From Faecalibacterium sp. (GTDB lineage: Bacteria; Bacillota; Clostridia; Oscillospirales; Ruminococcaceae): DNA of 64,000 bases. The stretch spans positions 186,001 through 250,000 of the forward strand of contig JAHHRL010000001.1 of assembly GCA_020025825.1 (NCBI GenBank), in the 5' to 3' direction. Position numbers and translations under genes: made by a program. The notes under the pieces are model-generated. The model was not told the origin of the DNA, searched no databases, and saw only the letters and a program-made list of their open reading frames with translations. Of the stretch, positions 1 to 8,182 are shown in pieces. The stretch's first letter is position 1. Each line of letters starts with the position of its first letter.

Positions 1-261
1 CGGGCTGTTCAAAATAGCATTTAGCTCAGCATGGCATACGTACATATATTTGGTGTCCAGCGGGCTGCCCTCACGCTCCCAGGGCATATCATCGTCATTG
101 CAGCCAATGGGCATACCGTTGTAACCCAGAGAAAGAATCTTGTTGTCTTGGCTTACGATGCAGGCGCCAACCTGACTGTTGGGGTCTTTGGAGCGCATTG
201 CGGTCAATCGGGCAATGCCCATAAAGTATTCGTCCCAGTTGATATAGTCTTGCCGTTTCAA
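1..261 (-). CDS. deoxycytidylate (dCMP) deaminase, partial
   Basis: The visible 87 N-terminal residues belong to the cytidine/deoxycytidylate deaminase family, which turns dCMP into dUMP for thymidylate synthesis. The opening WDEYFMGIARLTAMRSKDPN, then QVGACIV and GYNGMPIGCNDD, are typical of ComEB-like dCMP deaminases, and HAELNAIL at residues 77-84 supplies the zinc-binding His and the catalytic Glu. The C-terminal zinc Cys pair lies beyond the window edge. A TTG start at 261 is chosen because an AGGGGG ribosome site lies 8 nt upstream and no ATG gives a comparable fit. The gene is transcribed away from the EF-G-like gene. Family assignment is secure; the end of the gene is not visible. Confidence 0.88.
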   Translation of the reverse strand, partial: MKRQDYINWDEYFMGIARLTAMRSKDPNSQVGACIVSQDNKILSLGYNGMPIGCNDDDMPWEREGSPLDTKYMYVCHAELNAILNSP

Positions 262-529
262 AATAAAAGCCCCCTTTTGTGCAAATGCACAGTATTCAGC
301 AAAAGAATTTGTTAAAAGTATTATAGCGAAAGAAGGCGCAAAAAAACAGTGTTCTGCAAAAAAAAGTTGTGCGGCGCAAACTGCACAAAAGCAAACAGGA
401 AACTTTGGTAAATGAAAAACGAAAAAATGCAACATAATATTTAGTTTTATCTTATTATGTGGTATTATCCTTGTATGAAATGCCATAAAACGGAGTAAAT
501 CCGTTCGGGCGGAAAGAGGGAAATTACCG
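262..529. other. divergent intergenic region with two TTGTGC/GCACAA inverted repeats
   Basis: This gap separates the leftward dCMP deaminase from the rightward GTPase gene. It holds a leftward -10-like TATAAT (complement of 320-325), TGTGCA-AA-TGCACA at 278-291 next to the deaminase ribosome site, and TTGTGC(10 nt)GCACAA at about 367-388. The repeated TTGTGC/GCACAA words could be operators, but no regulator is indicated. Confidence 0.4.
440..468 (+). promoter_or_regulatory. candidate sigma-A promoter for the EF-G-like gene
   Basis: TTTAGT at 440-445, a 17-nt spacer and TATTAT at 463-468 sit about 60 nt before the start codon in an AT-rich stretch. The -35 is a weak match. Confidence 0.45.
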
Positions 530-2611
530 ATGAAATACGCAAGCAACACTATCCGCAACATCCTTGTCGCGGGCCACGCGGGCTGCGGCAAAACGACTCT
601 GACAGAGGCGCTGCTGTACACTGCAGGCAGTCTGGAGCGTATGGGCCGTGTAGAGGAAGGCTCCACCGTCTCGGATTTTGATCCTGAGGAAAACAAGCGT
701 CACGCCAGTTTGTCCACTTCCGTAGTCCCCGTGGAATATGATGGTATTAAGTTTAACCTGATTGATGCTCCGGGTTTGTTCGACTTTGAAGCCGGCAACT
801 ATGAGGGCATCACCGCTGCCGACAGCGTGCTGATTTGTGTATCCGGCCGCAGCGGCGTGTCCGTTGGTGCAGAAAAAGCCTTCCACCTGGCACGAAAAAA
901 TAAAAAATCCACCATGGTGTTTGTAACCAAGATGGATTTGGAAAATGCCGATTACTTTAAGATTCTGGAAGACATGAAGATTAAGTTCGGCTCTACCGTG
1001 TGCCCCTGCGTTGTTCCTGTAAAGCTGGATGACGGCACGGTATGTTATATTAACCTGTTCAGCCAAAAGGCGTTTAAGTACGAAAGCGGCAAGCAGATTC
1101 AGGTAGAATTGCCGGATATTGGCCACCGCTTCCAGGGCTTGATTGAAGCAATGAGCGAAGCAATTGCCGAAACAGATGATGCCCTGATGGAAAAGTTCTT
1201 CGGCGGCGAAGCCTTTACCACCGAGGAAATCGTAGAAGGTATGCGCAACGGCGTTAAGAAGGGCTTGATTACACCTATCCTGTGCGGCAGCGCTGTTAAT
1301 TTGCAGGCATTGGATATGCTGCTGTTTAATATGCGCAAGCTGCTGCCCAGCCCCTCCTTTGATGTGCTGGAAGCAGAAACCGCAGACGGAAATATTGTTG
1401 AGCTGAAGTGTGATGAAAACGAACCCACAGCAGCTTATGCATTTAAGACGGTGGCTGACCCGTTTGTGGGTAAGCTGAGCTACTTCCGCATTTTAAGCGG
1501 TAAGCTGACCCCCGGTCAGGTTTTGGTCAATGCACGTACTGGTGAAAGCGAAAAGATGGGCAAGACCCTGATGGTTTGCGGTAAAAAGCAAACGGAAGCA
1601 GACTGCATCGGCGCAGGCGACATCGGCGCAGTGGCAAAGCTGAATACGGTGCGTACCGGCGATACGCTGTGTGACGCTTCCCGTGTGGTAAGCCTGCCTA
1701 AGGCAGCTTTCCCCAAGCCCAGTATGTTTATGGCGGTTACCGTTAATAAAAAGGGCGATGAAGGCAAGATTGGCGGCGCTTTGGCTCGTTTGATGGAGGA
1801 AGACCCCACCCTGAGCTACGAAACCAATAAGGAAACCAAGGAGCAGGTTATCGGCGGCTTGGGCGAGCAGCATCTGGATGTTGTGGTGTCCAAACTAAAG
1901 AACAAGTTTGGTGTGGAAATCGGTCTGGAAGTACCACGGATTGCATACCGTGAGTCCATCCGTAAACCTTGCCAGAAACAGGGCCGCCACAAGAAGCAGA
2001 CCGGCGGACACGGTCAGTTTGGTGATGTTATCATCAACTTTGAGCCTTACGATGGTGAGGAAATCCTGTTTGAGGAAAAGGTGTTTGGCGGCAGCGTGCC
2101 GAAAAACTTCTTCCCGGCGGTTGAAAAGGGCGTGCGCATGGCAGCAGAAAAGGGTGTTCTGGCAGGATACCCGGTTGTGGGTATGAAGGCCACCCTGCTG
2201 GACGGCAGTTACCACCCAGTAGACAGCTCCGAAATGGCATTTGTTATGGCAGCAAAACTGGCATACAAGGCTGCATTGCCGGAGGCTTGCCCCGTTTTGC
2301 TGGAGCCTATCCATACTTTGAAAGCACACGTGCCGAATGATAACACAGGCGACGTTATGGGCGATGTAACCAAGCGCCGTGGCCGTGTGCTGGGCATGGA
2401 GCCGGATGAGGATGGTTTGCAGACCGTTATTGCGGAGGTTCCGCTGAGCGAAATGCAGACCTTTACGACCTTTATTCGTCAGGCAACGCAGGGCCGTGGC
2501 TGGTTTGAAACCGAGTTTGCACGCTACGAAGTAGTGCCCTCTAACCTGGTACCCGGCATCGTGGAACAGGCTAAGAAACTGGGTAATCTGAACGAAGAAA
2601 ATGACGACTAA
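530..2611 (+). CDS. elongation factor G-like GTPase (EF-G2 type)
   Basis: A 693-residue five-domain translational GTPase resembling the EF-G2 (FusA2-like) branch rather than the canonical translocase. The P-loop GHAGCGKTT is at residues 15-23, the G3 motif reads DAPGL at 79-83, and TKMD at 133-136 is G4. Domain II follows (KTVADPFVGKLSYFRILSG), then EF-G-like domains III-V (GGLGEQHLDVV; GGHGQFGDV; VMGDVTKRRGRVLGM). The canonical EF-G DTPGH carries a His that positions the attacking water; here Leu83 replaces it, as other EF-G2 proteins replace it with Tyr. It stands alone between its own promoter and a terminator, not in the str operon, which supports a paralogue. The exact cellular role is not known from sequence. 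Confidence 0.9.
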   Translation: MKYASNTIRNILVAGHAGCGKTTLTEALLYTAGSLERMGRVEEGSTVSDFDPEENKRHASLSTSVVPVEYDGIKFNLIDAPGLFDFEAGNYEGITAADSVLICVSGRSGVSVGAEKAFHLARKNKKSTMVFVTKMDLENADYFKILEDMKIKFGSTVCPCVVPVKLDDGTVCYINLFSQKAFKYESGKQIQVELPDIGHRFQGLIEAMSEAIAETDDALMEKFFGGEAFTTEEIVEGMRNGVKKGLITPILCGSAVNLQALDMLLFNMRKLLPSPSFDVLEAETADGNIVELKCDENEPTAAYAFKTVADPFVGKLSYFRILSGKLTPGQVLVNARTGESEKMGKTLMVCGKKQTEADCIGAGDIGAVAKLNTVRTGDTLCDASRVVSLPKAAFPKPSMFMAVTVNKKGDEGKIGGALARLMEEDPTLSYETNKETKEQVIGGLGEQHLDVVVSKLKNKFGVEIGLEVPRIAYRESIRKPCQKQGRHKKQTGGHGQFGDVIINFEPYDGEEILFEEKVFGGSVPKNFFPAVEKGVRMAAEKGVLAGYPVVGMKATLLDGSYHPVDSSEMAFVMAAKLAYKAALPEACPVLLEPIHTLKAHVPNDNTGDVMGDVTKRRGRVLGMEPDEDGLQTVIAEVPLSEMQTFTTFIRQATQGRGWFETEFARYEVVPSNLVPGIVEQAKKLGNLNEENDD

Positions 2612-2640
2612 TTCCTGAGGGGCAAAAGAGTACATCTACC

Positions 2641-2678
2641 GCCCTGTCGGCATTCCCTCTGCCGGCGGGGCCTTTTTT
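2641..2678 (+). terminator. intrinsic terminator after the EF-G-like gene
   Basis: An 11-bp stem GCCCTGTCGGC / GCCGGCGGGGC with two G-T wobble pairs and a 9-nt loop is followed by CTTTTTT. Confidence 0.85.
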
Positions 2679-2719
2679 ATACATATATAAAAAGATTTGG
2701 CGCAGCAGCGGTTTTTTCA

Positions 2720-2748
2720 TTGACAGAATCGCTTTTCATGACTATAAT
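2720..2748 (+). promoter_or_regulatory. consensus sigma-A promoter of greA
   Basis: TTGACA (2720-2725), a 17-nt spacer and TATAAT (2743-2748) form a perfect vegetative promoter about 55 nt before greA. Confidence 0.92.
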
Positions 2749-2802
2749 GTATTAGTCTGCTATAAGACGTACTAGAATCTTTTCAAAGGAGATTTTTGCA
2801 TA

Positions 2803-3282
2803 ATGGCGAAAGAGATCGTGATGTCCGCTGCAGGCCTGAAGGCTGCACAGGAAGAACTGGAATACCTGAAGACTGTCCGCCGTAAAGAGCTGGCAGAAGA
2901 AATCAAGGAAGCACGCAGTCATGGCGACCTGTCTGAGAACAGTGAGTATGATGAGGCTAAAAACACACAGGGCCTGGTCGAAAACCGTATCAGCGAGCTG
3001 GAAAATATGCTGAAGAACGTGCGTGTTATCGACGAGAACGAGCTGAGCGTTGATAACGTTTCTGTAGGTACACGTGTTACCGTACAGGACGAAGACGGCG
3101 ATGAGGAAACCTATGATATCGTGGGCCGCACCGAGGCTGACCCCTTTGAGGGCAAAATCAGTGACGAAAGCCCTGTCGGTGCTGCTTTGATGGGCAAGGC
3201 CGTAGGTGAATCCGCTGAGGCAACCTTGCCCAACGGTGCTGTCGTTGTTTACAAAGTGCTGAACATCGAGCACAGCAAGTAA
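2803..3282 (+). CDS. greA: transcription elongation factor GreA
   Basis: GreA rescues backtracked RNA polymerase by stimulating transcript cleavage through the secondary channel. The 159-residue length is typical. The N-terminal coiled coil (residues 8-75) carries the conserved tip GDLSENSEYDEAK, with Asp42 and Glu45 as the acidic residues that act in the polymerase active centre. The C-terminal FKBP-like domain ends with MGKAVGESAEATLPNG. The start has AAAGGAGA at 2785-2792. It is a single-gene unit with its own consensus promoter and a strong terminator in front of lysS. In many Firmicutes greA lies next to lysS, as here. Confidence 0.97.
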   Translation: MAKEIVMSAAGLKAAQEELEYLKTVRRKELAEEIKEARSHGDLSENSEYDEAKNTQGLVENRISELENMLKNVRVIDENELSVDNVSVGTRVTVQDEDGDEETYDIVGRTEADPFEGKISDESPVGAALMGKAVGESAEATLPNGAVVVYKVLNIEHSK

Positions 3283-3288
3283 GATGCA

Positions 3289-3328
3289 ACAGGTGCTCGA
3301 TTATAAAATCGAGGCACCTGTTTTTTTT
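3289..3328 (+). terminator. intrinsic terminator of greA
   Basis: ACAGGTGCTCGAT (3289-3301) pairs with ATCGAGGCACCTGT (3308-3321) with one bulged G, followed by eight T. It lies inside the upstream open frame of lysS and so argues against any lysS start before it. Confidence 0.92.
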
Positions 3329-3367
3329 CATAGCCTCAAAATTGAGGCGTACAAGGAGGTACAAAAC

Positions 3368-5356
3368 ATGGAGCAGAACCAGAACAAGACTAATCCTGCG
3401 CAGAACGGCTTGAGCGAAAGCGAGCAGGTTAAGGTCCGCCGTCAAAAGCTGGCTGACCTGTGCGCTGCAGGCAATGACCCCTATACCATTACTAAATATG
3501 ACCAGAACGCATTCTCTGAGGACCTGAAAAAGCAGTTTGCTGATTTGGAGCCTGAAGCAGAAAGCGGCAAGACTGTGCGTATTGCAGGCCGTATGATGTC
3601 CAAACGTGTAATGGGTAAGGCCAGCTTTGCACATCTGCGTGACAGCCAGGGCGATATGCAGGTGTTTGTTCGTCGGGATCTGCTGGGCGACGAGCCGTAT
3701 GCAGCTTTCAAAAAGCTGGATGTGGGCGACGTAATTGGTGTTGAGGGCGAAGTGTACCGTACAAAGGCCGGCGAGCTGAGCGTGCGTGCAACCGCTGTCA
3801 CCCTGCTGGCAAAAAGCCTGCGTCCCCTGCCCGAAAAGTTCCATGGTTTGACCGATACCGAGATGCGTTACCGTCAGCGTTACGTTGACCTGATTGCAAA
3901 CCCCGAGGTTAAGAACACCTTTGTGAAGCGCAGCCAAATCATGAAGGAAATTCGTGCTTATCTGGACGAGAAGGGCTTTTTGGAAGTTGACACTCCCATT
4001 TTGACTCCCTTTGAAATCGGTGCAAGCGCACGTCCCTTCCTGACCCACCACAACACGCTGGATATGGACATGGTTCTGCGTATTGAAACCGAGCTGTACC
4101 TGAAGCGCCTGATTGTTGGCGGTATGGACCGTGTGTATGAGGTTGGCCGTATCTTCCGTAACGAAGGCATGGACCCCAAGCATAACCCCGAGTTTACCAG
4201 TATTGAGCTGTATCAGGCATTTACCGACTTCCATGGCATGATGGACTTGGTTGAAGAAATGATGAAGCGTGTTGCACAGAAGGTTTGCGGCAGCTTGGTG
4301 ATTCCTTACCAGGGCAAGGAAATCGACTTGGGCCACTGGGAGCGCCTGACCATGGTTGAGGCTGTTAAAAAGTACTCCGGTGTGGACTACTACGAGTGGA
4401 AGACCGATGCAGATGCAATTGCCAGCGCAAAGGCACACAATGTGGACCTGCCTGAGGTACCTACTAAGGGCGCTATTCTGGCAGAGTTCTTCGATGCTTT
4501 TGTTGAAGAAAAGCTGATTCAGCCCACCTTTATTTACGACTACCCTGTCGAAATCAGCCCCTTGGCAAAGCGTAAGGTGGACGAGCCCGAATTTACCGAG
4601 CGTTTCGAGTACTTCATCAACGCTACCGAGTTTGGCAACGCATTCAGCGAGCTGAACGACCCCATCGACCAGCGTGAGCGTTTCGAGCGTCAGGTTGCAG
4701 AGCGTAAGGCTCAGGAGCCCGACTGCAAGGCACAGGTCGACTACGATTATATCAATGCATTGGAGTACGGTATGGCTCCTACCGGCGGTTTGGGCTTTGG
4801 CGTCGACCGCTTGGTAATGCTGCTGACCGACAGCGCATCCATCCGTGATGTTTTGTTGTTCCCCACAATGAAGCCCACTGCTGAGGAAATGAAGGCAAAG
4901 GCTGCTGAGAAGGCTGCACAGGAGTGTGTCACTGGTAGCGCCAAAACAACTGTGAATATCGAAGTTGCCGACGAGCCTATTGGCTTCTCTAACGTGGAAA
5001 TCGAGCCCTTGTTCGAGGACATGGTCGACTTTGAAACCTTCGTCAAGTCTGACTTCCGTGCCGTTAAGGTTAAGGAATGCGAGGCAGTGCCCAAGAGCAA
5101 GAAGCTGCTGAAATTTGTTCTGGACGACGGCACCGGTACCGACCGTGTGATTCTGTCCGGTATCCACGGCACCTACGAGCCGGAAGAACTGGTTGGCAAG
5201 ACTTTGATTGCCATTACCAACCTGCCTCCCCGTAAGATGATGGGCATTGATTCCTGCGGTATGATTATCAGCGCTGTTCACCATGAGAAGGGCGTTGAAA
5301 AGCTGCACTGCCTGATGGTGGATAACCATATTCCCGCAGGTGCAAAGCTGTACTAA
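3368..5356 (+). CDS. lysS: lysyl-tRNA synthetase with C-terminal Trbp111/EMAP-like tRNA-binding domain
   Basis: Class II LysRS of 662 residues against roughly 490-510 for the family. The N-terminal OB fold binds the anticodon (VRIAGRMMSKRVMGKASF). The catalytic core shows motif 2 (RIFRNEGMDPKHNPEFTSIE) and motif 3 (GGLGFGVDRLVML) and ends near residue 500. After an acidic, Ala-rich linker, about residues 555-662 form a second OB fold like the C-terminus of bacterial MetRS and Trbp111: FVKSDFRAVKVKECEAVPKS, then VILSGI, LPPRKMMGI and SCGMIISA. Known family members of that domain bind the tRNA elbow nonspecifically. The start at 3368 has AAGGAGGT 8-9 nt upstream; an in-frame ATG at 3284 would place the greA terminator inside the gene and is rejected. 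Confidence 0.95.
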   Translation: MEQNQNKTNPAQNGLSESEQVKVRRQKLADLCAAGNDPYTITKYDQNAFSEDLKKQFADLEPEAESGKTVRIAGRMMSKRVMGKASFAHLRDSQGDMQVFVRRDLLGDEPYAAFKKLDVGDVIGVEGEVYRTKAGELSVRATAVTLLAKSLRPLPEKFHGLTDTEMRYRQRYVDLIANPEVKNTFVKRSQIMKEIRAYLDEKGFLEVDTPILTPFEIGASARPFLTHHNTLDMDMVLRIETELYLKRLIVGGMDRVYEVGRIFRNEGMDPKHNPEFTSIELYQAFTDFHGMMDLVEEMMKRVAQKVCGSLVIPYQGKEIDLGHWERLTMVEAVKKYSGVDYYEWKTDADAIASAKAHNVDLPEVPTKGAILAEFFDAFVEEKLIQPTFIYDYPVEISPLAKRKVDEPEFTERFEYFINATEFGNAFSELNDPIDQRERFERQVAERKAQEPDCKAQVDYDYINALEYGMAPTGGLGFGVDRLVMLLTDSASIRDVLLFPTMKPTAEEMKAKAAEKAAQECVTGSAKTTVNIEVADEPIGFSNVEIEPLFEDMVDFETFVKSDFRAVKVKECEAVPKSKKLLKFVLDDGTGTDRVILSGIHGTYEPEELVGKTLIAITNLPPRKMMGIDSCGMIISAVHHEKGVEKLHCLMVDNHIPAGAKLY

Positions 5357-5405
5357 GCTGTTATAATGCGGCAGCCAAAGAAGCGGTTGCCTTACACATG
5401 AAATA

Positions 5406-5445
5406 AAAGCCCTTGTGTATCTGAAAGGATGCACAAGGGCTTTTT
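5406..5445 (+). terminator. intrinsic terminator of lysS
   Basis: AAAGCCCTTGTG (5406-5417) pairs with CACAAGGGCTTT (5432-5443), followed by T residues. Confidence 0.9.
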
Positions 5446-5506
5446 GCTGTAATTGTAAAGATTTTGCGTTAATGTGTCTAAGTATCCCATAATAAAAAAA
5501 TTCAAG

Positions 5507-5552
5507 AACGGGTGGGCTTTGGTATGATAGAAAATCAAGGCTGCCCGTTTTT
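5507..5552 (+). terminator. second terminator-like hairpin
   Basis: AACGGGTGGGCTT pairs imperfectly (two wobbles, one mismatch) with AAGGCTGCCCGTT (5537-5549), followed by five T. A back-up terminator for lysS is likely. Confidence 0.5.
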
Positions 5553-5647
5553 ATAATAGAATGAGCAGCAGAGATTCTCCAAAGAGGTACAAATAAAAAC
5601 TCGTAAAGTTTTCCACAGATATTTGGGCGAATGTGGAATAGCACATA

Positions 5648-5690
5648 GAAAAAACCAGTGATTCTTTATTGCAGGAATCACTGGTTTTTA
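5648..5690 (-). terminator. intrinsic terminator of the MFS gene, possibly bidirectional
   Basis: A perfect 14-bp stem (5651-5664 with 5675-5688) flanked by A-run on one side and T-run on the other can stop transcription from both directions. Confidence 0.9.
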
Positions 5691-5707
5691 AGTATAAATG
5701 CGGTAAG

Positions 5708-6952
5708 TTAGTCGGCTTTATCCGTTTGCTTTGCAGTTTCGTAAATTTGGTGGATGGACTTGTGATTGCGCCCTATTGTACACCAGCAAACCAAAAGGCT
5801 GGACGCAGCACAAATGGATACACATACACGATAATCAAACAGCTCGCCTAAAAAGCCCACAACAAGCGTTAAAACGCTGGAAGTAGCAAAAAACAAAATG
5901 TTTTGATAGGCCGAAACTCTTGCACGCAGTCGGTCCGGGATATAAGTTTGCACGGCAGACTGACGCATAATGGCGCTGTTGATACCTAAAAATCCGGCAA
6001 CAGCACGGTTTAGCAGCATAAAGGGATAAGGAATCCACAGCAGGCACATATCCAGTGCTTCATAAACATGATAAACGAAGAAAGCAAATCCGAATTTCTT
6101 TTTTGGCGGAATGGTAATGTTGTAGTGGAGCACGCCGCCAATACTTCGGCCAATAGATTCTGCCACAGAAAACAGTGCGTACATAGCACTGGAAAAACCC
6201 GGCGTAACACGGAAAAACGCAACCAGCAAAGGGCCGCATCCGGTTGAAATTCCGTTGGTAAAAGCTACGTAATTAAATACACCACGCAAGCCGGGCTCCT
6301 TTTTTAGATAGGAGATACCATCTTGTAAGTCGTGCAGCCAAACACGAAAGGAAAACGGCTCGCCGGCCATGCGGTTTTGCTCTTTCAGCGTAATTTGTGC
6401 TTCAAGCAAAGCGGCAAGCAGTGATAAAAAGCCCTGCAGAATCAAAATCCAAGCCACACCGATTTTTTCCATTAAGATGGCGGCAAGGGGCATCATTATT
6501 GTACTTAGTACAGGATATAGCATAGAAGAAATGGTGTATCCTTTTGATTCCATACCTTCTGGAATCACATTGGGATAAATACTGTCGTAGGTAAGCATAT
6601 CAAAACTGCCTAGGCTTGCGATTAAAAGCGAAAAGCAACAGTAAGTTATATAGTTAAACGGACAGTACAGCAGATAAAGGCCGCCCAATGCGTAGAGGAT
6701 ACCGTTTGTGGCGTCAGCAGCTACTAGAAATGGCTTTCTGGGCAGGCGGTCCAGCCAAGGTGCCAACAAAATCGGAATGACAAAGTTTGGGATAAACCGT
6801 ATCGCCAGAATCATTGCTGAAGCTAAAGTGCTTTTCGTTTCGTCATAAACCAAAAAGGACAAGGCAAACCCGCCTGCAATACCTCCGACGCAGCCAAAGG
6901 TGGTAGCAAGCGTTAACAGTGTAAAGTTTTTAGTCCATAAAGTTTTGTGCAT
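5708..6952 (-). CDS. MFS transporter
   Basis: A 414-residue integral membrane protein with about 12 hydrophobic segments and the loop 2-3 signature DRLPRKP, typical of the major facilitator superfamily; it resembles the MFS_3/EntS-like exporters of small molecules. The substrate cannot be read from sequence. The start at 6952 (MHKTLWTKNF) has AGGGGGTG 7 nt upstream, while the longer frame to 6988 has no ribosome site. It lies 108 nt downstream of the RRNPP-type regulator on the same strand, with a TATACT -10-like word close before its ribosome site, so it is the likely target of that regulator (inference). Confidence 0.85.
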   Translation of the reverse strand: MHKTLWTKNFTLLTLATTFGCVGGIAGGFALSFLVYDETKSTLASAMILAIRFIPNFVIPILLAPWLDRLPRKPFLVAADATNGILYALGGLYLLYCPFNYITYCCFSLLIASLGSFDMLTYDSIYPNVIPEGMESKGYTISSMLYPVLSTIMMPLAAILMEKIGVAWILILQGFLSLLAALLEAQITLKEQNRMAGEPFSFRVWLHDLQDGISYLKKEPGLRGVFNYVAFTNGISTGCGPLLVAFFRVTPGFSSAMYALFSVAESIGRSIGGVLHYNITIPPKKKFGFAFFVYHVYEALDMCLLWIPYPFMLLNRAVAGFLGINSAIMRQSAVQTYIPDRLRARVSAYQNILFFATSSVLTLVVGFLGELFDYRVCVSICAASSLLVCWCTIGRNHKSIHQIYETAKQTDKAD

Positions 6953-7060
6953 GGAAATCACCCCCTGCAAAAAAGTATAGCATAGCATCTAAAGGGATGA
7001 TAGATAGTATATTTGAGACAATTTGCACTGAAAAACAGGATTAAAATAGTTAAATTACCA

Positions 7061-8182
7061 TTATACAGGAAATTCACGTAATAACTGGTAGGACTGCTTG
7101 TACTGGCGATGATGCTCGTACCACTCCAGCATCCAAGGCAAATGAAAGATACAATAGCCAATCGAAAGATACTTTTTGCAAAGCGCAAAGCACTCCAGCA
7201 GCGCATCGCCATACGTTTGGGAGTCCAGATAGTTTTTATCCAAAAGGCGCAAGCGTACCACATTGCACATTTTTTTGTTAAGCTGTTCCGGCAAGGTGGC
7301 TTTTAGGCTGTCGGCTTTATCCAGTGCGGAAAGTGCATTTTGCGTTTGGCCCAGCTTTTCATAGCAAATGGCCAGCTTGTGCAAAATGTTCGGGGTTGGA
7401 TTTTTGTGGTTGGCAAAGTAGGGCAGTGCGTCCTGATACTGGCCGAGTTCGATTTGTGTGGCAGCAATATTGTAATTGATTGTGTCCAGTAAAGCAGCAC
7501 AATTAACATCACAGGCCAGTCGTTTTGCGGCAAGATAGTGTTTGTTCATATTTTCAAAGTCACGCAAATTGGAGTAGCAGTTTCCCATGATAATACGTGT
7601 CAGCAGCATGATATGTGCACGGCCTTCTTGCGCAGCAAGTTGATTAGCCAGCTGCAAAAGCTCCATTGCCTGTACATTATTGCCATTTGAACACGCTGCA
7701 GTTCCAGCCGTCATATATAAAAAGCTGCAAGGGTACAGCTGAATCGCCTCTTCGTAGCGCTCCTGCAAGTTGCGCTGTAATGCGAGCTGCCTTGGGGTCA
7801 TACATACTTCCAATGCAGAGGGAAGCGGCACACCGAAATCCGTTATGTACTGCTTCAAAATTTGATAATCCAATTCGAGAGCACTGTTTTTACATTGTTG
7901 CCAAGGAGAAGTTTGCAGCAGGTCTTGCAGTTTGACCGTATTATAGGAGAAAAGATATTCATAAGCCTGCTGCAAAGCGGCCTCAATTTCATAAGCAGGG
8001 AGGATATTCCACTGGATGCCCATGCGCTGAAGCAACAGCTGCAGTACTTGCTGGGAAGGGTGTGCTTTGCCTTGTTCTATTTTGGAAAGGTAGGATACCG
8101 TACATATACCGCTGCACAAACCCTCCTGACTCCAGTTTTTTTCCAGACGTGTTTGGCGAATGAGAAAGTTAGCGTATTGCAT
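7061..8182 (-). CDS. XRE-family regulator with TPR-like C-terminus (RRNPP type)
   Basis: A 373-residue cytosolic regulator. Residues 5-60 form a Cro/C1-type helix-turn-helix (RQTRLEKNWSQEGLCSG, VSYLSKIEQGKAHPSQQVLQ). The rest is helical and repeat-rich, with TPR-like segments such as NYNIAATQIELGQYQDALPYF and HKLAICYEKLGQTQNALSALD. This architecture is that of Rgg/PlcR/PrgX-type regulators, many of which read secreted peptides through the TPR groove. The start at 8182 (MQYANFL) has GGGAGG 7 nt upstream; the longer frame to 8203 lacks one. No obvious pheromone-precursor gene was found beside it. It directly precedes an MFS gene on the same strand. Confidence 0.82.
   Translation of the reverse strand: MQYANFLIRQTRLEKNWSQEGLCSGICTVSYLSKIEQGKAHPSQQVLQLLLQRMGIQWNILPAYEIEAALQQAYEYLFSYNTVKLQDLLQTSPWQQCKNSALELDYQILKQYITDFGVPLPSALEVCMTPRQLALQRNLQERYEEAIQLYPCSFLYMTAGTAACSNGNNVQAMELLQLANQLAAQEGRAHIMLLTRIIMGNCYSNLRDFENMNKHYLAAKRLACDVNCAALLDTINYNIAATQIELGQYQDALPYFANHKNPTPNILHKLAICYEKLGQTQNALSALDKADSLKATLPEQLNKKMCNVVRLRLLDKNYLDSQTYGDALLECFALCKKYLSIGYCIFHLPWMLEWYEHHRQYKQSYQLLREFPV

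Larger units (their letters stand above)
5357..5707. other. 351-nt convergent intergenic region
   Basis: The region between lysS and the leftward MFS gene holds three terminator hairpins (listed separately) and an inverted repeat TTCCACA (5611-5617) / TGTGGAA (5632-5638). The left arm extends to TTTTCCACA, which fits the DnaA-box consensus TTWTNCACA; the right arm reads TATTCCACA on the other strand, one mismatch. No gene is seen. Confidence 0.6.

Noticed and set aside
3284..3367. Upstream extension of lysS to an ATG at 3284
   Set aside because: It would translate the greA terminator hairpin and has no ribosome site; AAGGAGGT before 3368 decides the start.
3158..5644. 828-residue open frame on the minus strand opposite lysS
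   Set aside because: It mirrors the lysS codons, is rich in Leu/His/Gln as such shadows are, covers two terminators and has no ribosome site.
5600..5645. Replication origin from the DnaA-box-like pair
   Set aside because: Only two boxes, no AT-rich unwinding region, no dnaA or dnaN nearby.
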